The notes under the pieces: model-generated
Databases searched by the model: none
Seen by the model: only the letters and a program-made list of their open reading frames with translations
What the model was told of the DNA's origin: nothing
Translations under genes and position numbers: made by a program
Assembly: GCA_019095985.1 (NCBI GenBank)
Contig: CM032668.1
Location: forward strand, 23,504,924-23,568,923
DNA: 64,000 bases
Direction of reading: 5' to 3'
DNA from: Streblospio benedicti
Lineage: Eukaryota > Annelida > Polychaeta > Spionida > Spionidae
Shown: positions 34,770-45,269 of the stretch, one piece after another
How the letters are laid out: every line of letters starts with the position of its first letter
How positions within the stretch are numbered: position 1 is the stretch's first letter

Positions 34770-34923
34770 AAGGTTAAAAATCATTGCTCAATTGTCAAAC
34801 CATTACTTAGTTTGTTGTGAATCAGTTATGATTATTTCTTGGTAGTATTCTTTTGTAAAGGGTTTTCAATCAGACCCAACAAGGCACTTGTTTTCACTCA
34901 TTTAAAGCTTGCATTTATGCATG

Positions 34924-35083
34924 CAGTGATATCCTAAACAACTGAAAAACTGAATAACGGAAATTTTCTTATGCATTACCTATTAATTATGTAAGTAAAT
35001 TATGGAGTAAACAACGTAAATCCTCTACAACGGAAAAAGAGTTGTGACTGCAATTTGAGTTCCGTTGTATAGGACATTCAGTG
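34924..35083 (-). mobile_element. MITE with CAGTGAATATCC-type ends (copy b)
   Basis: Begins CAGTGATATCCTAAACAAC and ends AGGACATTCAGTG. The interior matches copy a (24123-24297) in reverse complement. Confidence 0.7.
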
Positions 35084-35276
35084 TGTATGCATATTCCCAG
35101 CTCAGAAATCAAGCAGCCAAATTGTGTTGGAGAATCAGTCTAGACTGTGTATGCATATTCTCAGCTCAGAAAAGATATGGAGGTTTGTGGGTTATTATTA
35201 GAGAGAGGTTTAATAAGTAGAAAGCTCAGAAAGAACAAAAAATGATTGGTAGATTTGTGTGTGTGTGTTTCACCAG

Positions 35277-35321
35277 GCGGAGAAGCAGCGTTGGGACAAG
35301 GACCCGCTGAAGCACGCGTGC
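35277..35321 (+). CDS. LRRK1: LRRK1-like exon 25, first part (kinase helix C region)
   Basis: Acceptor CACCAG. Encodes AEKQRWDKDPLKHAC in phase 0, the stretch before helix C. It then runs into AT-rich non-coding sequence. No clear phase-0 GT donor is present near KHAC, so the right border is uncertain. Confidence 0.6.
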
Positions 35322-35428
35322 ATATTTTTGAGAACGTTGTTTTGTATATTGTTTTCATTTATAACCTCAATTTGTTAAAATTATTGAAAATTTTTTATTG
35401 CATCTCATCTTAATTATCATTAAAATTG

Positions 35429-35487
35429 GAGCTCTCCATCCTGCTCTCCCTGCATCACGACAACATCGTTGCTCTCCTCGCACTCAG
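35429..35487 (+). CDS. LRRK1: LRRK1-like exon 25, second part (helix C and beta4)
   Basis: Encodes ELSILLSLHHDNIVALLAL with donor GTACTA. ELSIL carries the expected helix-C Glu. No AG lies directly before this Glu codon; the only nearby AG (35430-35431) falls inside it. Continues in phase to exon 26. Confidence 0.8.
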
Positions 35488-35893
35488 GTACTATAGTGAG
35501 GGGGAAGTATACCCTACTCCATTCTCAAATCTCAGCAAAAATCCAGGCCCATTCTCATTGATTTTCTAACCATTCTCATTTCACAATTTTACGTCTATGG
35601 GAATTTTTCAACTCTGACATATCCCAACCTACAATGTTTTATATGTGTGTTTTATTATCGTAACGAGCATTTATAAACACAAGCTGGAATATATTCAGAA
35701 CACTAAAATAACAGGGTCATGATGAAATAGTTTGCAAATTTTAAGATGCAAACAAGATTGGACAGTATATTACACGGTGGCTGAAGACATGACAATTCCA
35801 TTAACCGACCATTCATGCTGTAACCGACTGTCTGGCGAAACCTACCTATTGCCGGTAACTTCACTAACCGTGCGACCTCCCCGTCTGTTCCAG

Positions 35894-36023
35894 CGTGCAC
35901 CCGGCCCTGTGCCTGGTGCTGGAGCTCGCCCCCCAGGGCTCCCTCAGCTCACGCCTCCTCGACTTCCAGCGCGCAGGGAACGCCCGGCTCCCGACCTACG
36001 CCATCAAACACACCGTGCTACAG
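35894..36023 (+). CDS. LRRK1: LRRK1-like exon 26 (kinase hinge)
   Basis: Acceptor GTTCCAG, donor GTACAT. Encodes VHPALCLVLELAPQGSLSS, then RLPTYAIKHTVLQ. LVLELAPQGSL is the hinge; ELAP is typical of LRRK1. Confidence 0.93.
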
Positions 36024-36471
36024 GTACATGTAACCACAGCTCTTGGCGCTCTATGGAAGTATTTTTACACTGCACATGGATGCTTTGTTTCAATGTCTAA
36101 CTGTAGGGGTTTAAGTGGCTCTGTCAACGGAAATAAGTTTGCTGAATAAGACCTACATGTATTTCGCAAGCAAACTCAGTAATTGTTTTTTCTGATACTC
36201 TGATCCACATTTGGGGTGGACATTTGGTTATTGGTGGCGGGTGATACCAACAATACATCATAATTTGATCACAGTAGTCTTTTACTTTTAACATATTTTA
36301 TTCTAAAAATGTAATTGAATTCTGTGGCAAAATGTGGCATATACAAATACAATAAAACAAACTAAAAACATCACACGAAATTCAATAGATTAATATCTTT
36401 TTATCTTTAAACCATTAGAAGTAATTATAATAATAGAACATAATGACAGGAGAACTGGTTGTTTGTGGCAG

Positions 36472-36589
36472 GTGGCCCAGGCCTTGGCGTACCTCCACAG
36501 CTGTCAGATCATCTACAGAGACCTCAAGGCGGAAAACGTCCTCGTGTGGTCCTTCCCGCCCCCGCACACGACGGACCCCGCCACGCATG
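36472..36589 (+). CDS. LRRK1: LRRK1-like exon 27 (kinase catalytic loop)
   Basis: Acceptor GTGGCAG, donor GTCAGT. Encodes VAQALAYLHSCQIIYRDLKA, then ENVLVWSFPPP. IYRDLKAEN is the catalytic loop with Tyr in place of His, the LRRK pattern. Asp is the proton acceptor. Confidence 0.95.
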
Positions 36590-37027
36590 GTCAGTCACAA
36601 CGTCCTTGTTGCTGAACATAACATACTGGTTTATTTTTGTGTGCTTTTTTCAAAATCCCTTTGTCAGAAATCAATAGACCATCCCAGAATTTTGTTTTAC
36701 ACATTTGGTTTTAAAGTTGTACATTTTTGTGTATTTTAACAGATATTCTCACTCTACCGATGTTAAAATTTCCACTGTTCCATGTGACAAAATCTATGAG
36801 ATTCCTGCTCGTAATACAAAGTATTCCAGTGATCAATACTTACACGTGTGTGCATGGGTAATGGGATCACAAAGTTGTAGGAGACAGCAAAACTGTGAAA
36901 GGCAAAATGTAAGAAAGGTCCCAACACTAGAAAATGAGATTTACCTCTCATGTTTTCATAAGGCATATATGTGAAGTTTCGCAGTGCCATGTTATAGCGA
37001 TCACCAGATACTTGTCTCTTGCTGCAG

Positions 37028-37163
37028 GCGTGCGTGTGAAGTTGGCAGACTACGGCGTTTCTCGCTGCGTGCTGCCGTGTGGGACCAAGGGGCTGGCCGG
37101 GACGCCGCCCTTCATCGCACCCGAGATCATACAGCACAACGGGAGGAGAGCTACACGGAGAAG
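37028..37163 (+). CDS. LRRK1: LRRK1-like exon 28 (activation segment)
   Basis: Acceptor GCTGCAG, donor GTGAGA. Encodes GVRVKLADYGVSRCVLPCG, then GTPPFIAPEIIQHNG. DYG is the LRRK version of DFG; APE ends the segment. The last 9 codons should read EESYTEK but are one base out of frame here (near 37142), and the junction to exon 29 is out of phase by one. A sequence error or real variant at the minisatellite border. Confidence 0.88.
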
Positions 37164-37520
37164 GTGAGATCATACAATGGAGAGGTGAGGAGAGATATAT
37201 GGAGAAGGTGAGATTATATACTGGAGAGGTGAGGAGAGATATATGGAGAAGGTGAGATTATATAATGGAGAGGTGAGGAGAGATATATGGAGAAGGTGAG
37301 ATCATACAATGGAGAGGAGAGTTACATGGAGAAGGTGAGATCATACTATGGAAAGGTGAGGAGAGATATAGGGAAAAGGTGAGATTATACAACGCAGAGG
37401 ATAAGAGAGATATAGTGAGAAATTTACACAGAGAATGTGAGATCATACAACAGAAAGGTGAGGAGAGATATAGTGAGAAGGTGAGATCATACAACGGAGA
37501 AGAGAGTTACACAGAGAAGG
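37125..37520 (+). repeat. Minisatellite derived from the exon 28 donor
   Basis: Repeats of GAGAAGGTGAGATCATACAA plus TGGAGAGG and GAGAGATATATG. Each unit copies the exon end (GAGATCATACA, GGAGAGC, GAGAAG) with the donor GTGAGA. The last unit reads NGEESYTEK in one frame, the sequence expected for exon 28. Confidence 0.9.
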
Positions 37521-37721
37521 TACTGGTGTCCTCACAAAACTATTGTAATCCTAATCAGATCTCAGATTCAACAGCAACACTCAAAAGTTTTGAGTCAAAA
37601 CAGAACCATAAGATGTAAATGATAATAAGATAGAGGTATTTATCGTGCCAATATCCATAAGATGTAAATGATATGATGGGAAACTATATTCATGCATACA
37701 CATTGCCATGTTTCGCACCAG

Positions 37722-37868
37722 GTGGACTGTTTCTCGTTCGGGATGTTCCTGTATGAGCTGCTCGTGCTGCGGACACCTTTCGAGGGGGAGGGGTCGACGA
37801 GCGGCGGGGGCGGAGCCAACCTCAAGGGCTACGTGATGCAGGGAGGACGCCCCCCACTCACACATAGG
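37722..37868 (+). CDS. LRRK1: LRRK1-like exon 29 (kinase helices F-G)
   Basis: Acceptor GCACCAG, donor GTACGG, 49 codons. Encodes VDCFSFGMFLYELLVLRTPF, a Gly-rich loop, then GYVMQGGRPPLTHR. VDCFSFGM holds the conserved Asp of helix F. Confidence 0.94.
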
Positions 37869-38232
37869 GTACGGCAGGAAATGCGATAATACATGAGGAA
37901 AAGTAAATCACATCAAATCAAATGTGTGACAATGAATAAGGTTATTTATGTGTTTAAGAAAATTACGTAAAGGTATTCTCTGAATTTGATAAGTCTAATT
38001 CACAACATTATGATTTTTTTAAAATTCTGTTTTGGACTAAAGAATATTTGGACTACAAGTGATATAAAGCATGATGTAATTTTTATGAAATGTAAAGAAA
38101 GGGATGAAAATTAACATTACTACAAATTTGGCCATCATAAGACTCTGAACCTTGTTTTGAATGCATGGTTGCTATAATAGAGTGTAGGGCTATGACTATG
38201 CAGCTACACATGTATAAAGGGACTATTTCCAG

Positions 38233-38364
38233 GACCTGGCTCACTACCCAACCCTGGTACTTGACCTCATGACCTTGTGCTGGTCACATGACCCAGCCGA
38301 TCGTCCATCAGCCGATGAGATCGTTCGTCTGGCATCGTCACCAGAATTCACAAACTTGTATCAG
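38233..38364 (+). CDS. LRRK1: LRRK1-like exon 30 (end of kinase)
   Basis: Acceptor TTCCAG, donor GTACTT, 44 codons. Encodes YPTLVLDLMTLCWSHDPADR, then PSADEIVRLASSPEF. CWSHDPADRPSA is the helix H-I motif with the conserved Arg. Confidence 0.94.
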
Positions 38365-38872
38365 GTACTTGCCACCGAATTTTAGTTCTTATAATGCTTG
38401 GCCATCTTAGAATTAGCAGCTATAAACATATTCAGTTGAAAGTACAAGCTGCTTTATCAGACATCAAACATCAGCTCCAGTCCATAAATAGTTGAAGATA
38501 AGTAACCCTCCCCCCCCCTCGCATCATATGTCACGTGATCACACACCTGTAAGGGGAAAACATTGCCACATGCCAATACAAGTGCACAGGAAAGTGGCCG
38601 TTTTTGACGTGATATTTCTCTAATTAAACATGGTGTATTTGCTAGGTATGAATCAAAACTCATTTAGTGCACGGCATTGTATAACATACATATTAGGAGT
38701 AGGCCTTGCTAATAAAAGTTTACTGTGGCTTTAATCCTATCTCGAAAATAGTGTCTCTAACAAAGAGATATCGCCAAACAAATGTGTGAACGGTAAACAG
38801 TGTGTTTTTTATCACCGCGTAAACAGGATACGGAAGCAAGGGTTTTCTTGAAAATAGGCTCTTTCCCCCCAG

Positions 38873-39085
38873 GTGGTTCGCCTAGAGGAGCGGGTGGACG
38901 TTACTGCCGCGGTCGCCACTCCCCACGTGCCCTCCACTGACCCCGCCGTTGACCCCACCATGACCCCGGCGACCTCCGACCTGTGGCTGGCGGCCCGCTG
39001 TGTTGCCGTGGAGACAGAGCAGCAGCAGCAGCAGGGGGCGCTGTACGTCTACTCGTACTGTGGCCACAAAGTCGCCTACGCACAG
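38873..39085 (+). CDS. LRRK1: LRRK1-like exon 31 (start of WD40-like region)
   Basis: Acceptor CCCCAG, donor GTCAGG, 71 codons. Encodes VVRLEERVDVTAAVATPHVP, later LWLAARCVAVETEQQQQQG and YVYSYCGHKVAYAQ, reading as propeller strands. A pure CAG run codes the Gln stretch. Confidence 0.82.
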
Positions 39086-39791
39086 GTCAGGGTCAAAACA
39101 ACATTCTATCATTCAGTGCAAAAATCCCTACCAATAACCCATTCTGATTGGTTGAGAGGCATGCTAAATTATGTGATTGACACATTGTTAATGATTGACT
39201 GCACGTTGCTAAGGACTTGCCGTGATTTACTGCACACGCGGAAACCATACTGTCTAAATTAGACTACTTTGTTGCAGCGCACCTGTAAACAACCACCGTC
39301 GCTTGCTTTATGATATAATTAAAGAAGTTTTCGTGTACCGGTTTTTTAAATTTAGTCATGTACTTCGTTCGTGTCAATCGCACCTCACCATGCTAAATTT
39401 TACGATTGACACTCCAATCTCGTGGTCAAATCCTACACAACACAAGTATGAGAAACAAACAAGTTTTAGATGTCGTCAGAGCGTCTGCCCTCTTAATCCT
39501 TCTTTGTGCTTTCATAGTCCTCATTAATTCTGGTAGTATGATAGAGTTTTTAACCTTGATGTTATTGAAAAACAGAACTGTTTTTATAAAATAGGTTTAC
39601 ATGTATTACCTAAATGATTTGAAAATGACTGGAATAGTTGAAAATATTCACAAATAAATTGAAATTTTTAGAACGCTGGTTCTTATATAGCGCAATACGA
39701 TAATAAGAAGTGATTGAAATATTCTAAAAGTTGCTGTTATTTGTGTTCCATGTGCATGTTTAACCAATAGATATGATGTTTGTGTGTGTAG

Positions 39792-39886
39792 AAGCTGTCC
39801 CTGGGTGCGGTCACCATCACAGCCATGTGTCTGGTGGGACAGCACGTGTGGTGTGCAGACGCAGACGGGAACATCCACATCTACAG
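39792..39886 (+). CDS. LRRK1: LRRK1-like exon 32 (WD40-like blade)
   Basis: Acceptor GTGTAG, donor GTGAGT. Encodes KLSLGAVTITAMCLVGQHVW, then CADADGNIHIY, a typical WD-type blade (hydrophobic strand, VWCADADGNIHIY). Two bases carry across a 16-kb intron. Confidence 0.88.
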
Positions 39887-39969
39887 GTGAGTAAAATACA
39901 AGTTGAAAACAGCATTGGTCACGGATGCCATGTATCTGCTTTATTTTTAATTATATGTGCATAATAACC

Positions 39970-40100
39970 TTTGTATATATTTTTGTATATATTTTTATAT
40001 TTTTTGTATATATTTTTGTATATATTTTTTGTATTTATTTTTTTATATTTTTTTATGAATAACTATATATTTTTTGTATATATTTTATATAGAATTGAAC
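39970..40100. repeat. TATATTTTTG simple repeat
   Basis: Irregular repeats of TTTGTATATATTTTT at the start of the long intron. Confidence 0.7.
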
Positions 40101-40170
40101 CTTTGTATAAAACAAAAATTAGATTATCTAATTAATGGAGCAAAAGTCCTTAGACGATAATGATGCAAGA

Positions 40171-41115
40171 TTTTTAGCTCACCTGCTGGCCTTAAGGCCA
40201 TGTGAGCTTTTCCCCATCACTTTGCGTCCGTCCTCCCTCCGTCATCTGTCGTCCGTCTGTGTAAACAATTCTTTAGAAATCTTCTCCTCAAAAACTACTT
40301 TATGGATTTGTAGGAAACTATATATAATGGTTCATTATGTGACTGCTTCATATTAAGATTTATTGAAAACTATGGTTGCTACTACAATATTTTAAAAAAG
40401 CTATTTTTAGTCACAATGTTCTCCTCAGTTATAATGTCACTATCTATATATTGGCTGATTATTGATCATCATCCATTACCAAGAAGTGGGGGGTTGGAGC
40501 CGATGTGTCTGGAGTATGTGGTTATAGAATATTGATTCCCCTATTCCTAATTTGTGACTAAAAGCAGTATACATTATGTACAAATATCATATTTCTTTTA
40601 ATTACTGTATCTTTCCTATCAGAGGGGTGATTTTTTCGAGACTATGAGTAGCAGTGAGTAGCAAACATATGCATCTATGGTAGTTATGCATCTTTGAACT
40701 TAGAAATTTTGTGCTTCTTATTAGCAGGGATATTATATTCTACAATTTTTATAGCAGTTATGCCACTTTGAACTGAGGAATTCTTTACTTCCTATACTAA
40801 TAGCTTGTCTCTGCTACTCCTCTAAACTACTCAACATACGGCAATGAAACTTGGTATTAAGAACTTCATAAATAGATGTGTATATTAACATGAATGTTGT
40901 ATTCAAATAACATTCCTGTTACATGCGACGCAGGTCCAGACATCGTTAGGTCTCGCTTGTTTAATTATAGAAGGGGGCACAGTATTTATCTTGTTACACT
41001 GGCAGATCCTGTTTTTTTAATAGATAGTGGGGGGCACATAGCAGTTAACTTGTTTGTTAAAAATAGAACATAGACGCAAGTGAGCGATTCAGGCTCTCTA
41101 GAGCCTCTAGTTTTT
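40171..41115 (+). mobile_element. Non-autonomous element with hairpin ends (GCTCACCTG type)
   Basis: Begins TTTTTAGCTCACCTGCTGG with a hairpin (GGCCTTAAGGCC, then GTGAGC) and CATCACTTTGCGTCCGTCC. It ends GTGAGCGATTCAGGCTCTC, a hairpin AGGCTCTCTAGAGCCT, then CTAGTTTT. This is a very common repeat in molluscs as I remember it. A hairpin followed by CTAGT resembles a Helitron 3' end, but the class is not proven. Confidence 0.7.
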
Positions 41116-44100
41116 CATTGTTTCCATTTCATTTTCTTTTTGTTGTCACAAAGATTTAATAAGTGATTACTTGTGTACCAATTTACTTGTACATTTATGT
41201 GCAATTCTGCTTAGTTTATGTTTTTTTTTCTTCAAATGCTTCAACATGTAAACAACTATTTTGAGGGTACATTTATTTTCATTTAGTCGCCCACAGGTTT
41301 TATTCACATTCACACTCTTTTTTATGCCATTAATTTTTATTTCACTTTTTAAATCTTTAATTGATATATATTTGTCCAACAATGCATAATATCAACTCAT
41401 CTCTAACTTTGACTAAACCATTATCCCCATATTTGAAAATGTCATTATTAAAAATTTCGTAAAATTTTCCCAATGAAATACAAGTTACAAATCACCAAGA
41501 ACAAAAGTTAGAGATGCATGCCATATATTACTACATCATTTACTTACATTATTATAAGCTAATGCATGAGAAAAGTTTCCTTTATTCAGAGTTTCCTTTG
41601 TGCACTCTTCCTTTGTTGAGGATATTCGCTGCATCTCAAACCTCAACACCTCCTTACACCAGGACAGTCATAGAGCGCATTGTGTTTGAAATCTTAAATA
41701 AACAATCGTGCTTAATTTTAATACAATACTCGCACAGAATTCATAAATTGTAAAATTCATTCATTATTTCGGCATCTAGATAAGTATATACCAATTATTA
41801 TCTGTAAATTGAGTGTATTAAGTATAATAATTTAAGTGGATTTATTGAATGTGCAAAGATTTCACATGATTTTTGTATAGCAATATATATACTTCATAGA
41901 CATATGCTAACTGTGAGTGGTCCGAATTCCATTACTATGAACTTCAGTGCCTACAGTCGGATTAAACAAAACAAACCCTATTCAATGGACAACTCTAGAC
42001 CACTCTTTTGTTCAATCTCCAAATACATTTCATAAAAACAACAGATCTTTTGGGATTTTTGTAAAATGTTAACAGCAGAAAAACTAAACCCTCTGATTAA
42101 AATTCTTTATGCCTGGACAGTGCATGAGTGCCATATGTTTGAAATCTTAAAGAAACAATCATGCTTAATCTTGTTACAATACTCACACAGAATTCCTAAA
42201 TTATAAAGTTCATTTATCATATGGCTATTTAAAAAAGTATTATACGAAATATATTTTATCAATTTAGTATGTTAACCATAATAATTTAAAAAGATTTATT
42301 GAATATGCAGATTCCACATGGTTATTGTAAAGCAATATAAATACTGCATACACATTTACTATCTGTGAGGTTTGATTCCATTAACCCATAAATTCTACAC
42401 TGCAGTTATGGCTAACACAATTAGATGCTCCTCAAAGGACACTAAGACCTTTTTTATTCACTCTACTCTACGTTATGTAAATACAATGTAACATCTTCGC
42501 TAGATAGCGTCTACAGCAGGTCATTGGTATCCCCATCGTTCACTATTCCTCTTCCCTTCACAGATTCGATACTCAGATTTTCTTTGATGTTTCTCCCTAT
42601 GGACTTACAAAAGAATCCTCTAATGTTAACAGGTGCTACGTTGTTTGGTGGATTTTGTGTGTTGTCTGAGGTTTTCCCTGAACATCCATTTCAAGGCCTG
42701 TGCTGATTACTCATTATTTTTTAGACCAGCCCTCCTATAGGGCGTATATCAACTGTTTGACTATTGACATTATCAGTACCCGCTCGGTTGCCGGCTCACG
42801 CTGTCCATGGTTCTGGCAGCTTGTATTGTTTGTCTTTCATGTGATGTTTGGCGACGTCCACTGTTCTCGTAATGTTTGAATAAGATGGTCCACTGGGTGT
42901 TTTGTGCTCTTGTGTTTGTTTTTTCATTGTCTCTACATGTATTTCATTTTTTCTTATTGTCACATAGTTTTAATTAGTGATTAATTGTGTACCTTTTACT
43001 TGTACATTTATGTAGAATTCTGCTTACTCATTATTTCTTTTTTTTTTTAACATGTAAACAACTATTTTGAGGGTACATTTATTTTCATTTAATCGCCCAC
43101 AGGTTTTATTCACATTCACACTCTTTTTTATGCCATTAATTTTTATTTCACTTTTTAAATCTTTAATAGATATATATTTGTCCAACAATGCATAATATCA
43201 ACTCATCTCTAACTTTGACTAAACCATTATCCCCATATTTGAAAATGTCATTATTAAAAATATCGTAAAATTTTCCCAATGAAATACAAGTTACAAATCA
43301 CCAAGAACAAAAGTTAGAGATGCGTGCCATATCTTACTACATCATTTACTTACATTATTATAAGCTAATGCATGAGAAAAGTTTCCTTTATTCAGAGTTT
43401 CCTTTGTTTACTCTTCCTTTGTTGAGGATATTCACTGCATCTCTCAAACCTCAACACCTCCTTAGGCCAGGACAGTCATAGAGCGCATTATGTTTGAAAT
43501 CTTAAATAAACGATCGTGCTTAATTTTAATACAATACTCGCACAGAATTCATAAATTGTAAAATTCATTCATTGTTTGGGCATCTAGATAAGTATATACA
43601 AATTATTATCTGTAAATTGAGTGTATTAAGTATGATAATTTAAGTGGATTTATTGAAAATGCAAAGATTTCACATGATTTTTGTATAGCAATATATATAC
43701 TTCATAGACATATGCTAACTGTGAGTGGTCCGATTTCCATTACTATGAACTTCAGTGCACGCAGTAAGATTAAACAAAAGAAAACAGAAAACTATTCAAT
43801 GGACAACTCTAGACCACTCTTTTGTTCAATCTCCAAATACATTTCATAAAACAACAGATCTTTTGGGATTTTTGTACACCAATTTGTAAAATGTTAACAG
43901 CTGGACAGTGCATGAGTGCCATATGTTTGAAATCTTAAAGAAACAATCATGCTTAATCTTGTTACAATACTCACACAGAATTCCTAAATTGTAAAGTTCA
44001 TTCATCATATGGCTATTTAAATAAGTATTATACGAAATATATTCTATAAATTTAGTGTATGTTAACATAATAATTTAAGATTTATTGAATATGCAGATTC

Positions 44101-44572
44101 CACATGGTTATTGTACAGCAATATAAATACTGCATAAACATTTACTATCTGTGATTTCGATTCCATTAACCCATAAATTTCTCTAAGTGAGGTTAGCAGT
44201 CCATTAACCCATATTTTAGTGACGTGACTGACTGCTAACGCCTGACGGAGTGCTGGGCTAACATCAACACAATTAGATGCTCCTCAATGGACACTAAGAC
44301 TCTCTTTTATTCACTCTACTATACATTATGTAAATACAATGTTAACATCTTCGCTAGATAGCGTCTACAGCAGGTCATTGGTATCCTTATTGTTCACTAT
44401 TCCTCTTCCCTTCACAGATTCGATACTCAGATTTTTCTTTGATGTATGGACTTTACAAAAGAATCCTCTAATGTTAACAGGTGCTACGTTGTTTGGTGGA
44501 TTTTTTGTGTGTTGTCTGAGGTTTTCCCTGAACATCCATGCCAAGGCCTGTGCTGATTACTCATTATTTTTT

Positions 44573-44672
44573 NNNNNNNNNNNNNNNNNNNNNNNNNNNN
44601 NNNNNNNNNNNNNNNNNNNNNNNNNNNNNNNNNNNNNNNNNNNNNNNNNNNNNNNNNNNNNNNNNNNNNNNN
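44573..44672. other. Scaffold gap (100 N) inside the array
   Basis: Exactly 100 N between two near-identical array sequences; copy number here is uncertain. Confidence 0.95.
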
Positions 44673-45269
44673 TATCGGTCACTATTTCTCTTCCCTTCAC
44701 AGATTCGATACTCAGATTTTCTTTTTGATGTTTCTCCGTATGGACTTACAAAAGAATCCTCTAATGTTAACAGGTGCTACAGTGTTTGGTGGATTTTGTG
44801 TGTTGTCTGAGGTTTTCCCTGAACATCCATTTCAAGGCCTGTGCTGATTACTCATTATGTTTTTAGACCAGCCCTCCTGTATATCAACTGTTTGACTATT
44901 GACATTATCAGTACCGGCTCGGTTGCCGGCTCACGCTGTCCATGGTTCTGGCAGCTTGTATTGTTTGTCTTTCATGTGATGTTTGGCGACGTTCCACTGT
45001 TCTCGTAATGTGCTTTGAATAAGATGTTCGTGGATGGGTGTTTTGTGCTCTTGTGTTTGTTTTTTCATTGTTTCTACATGTATTTCATTTTTCTTATTGT
45101 CACATAGTTTTAATTAGTGATTAATTGTGTACCTTTTACTTGTACATTTATGTAGAATTCTGCTTACTCATTATTTCTTAATTTTTTTTCACATGTAAAC
45201 AACTATTTTGAGGGTACATTTATTTTCATTTAATCGCCCACAAGTTTTATTCACATTCACACTCTTTTT

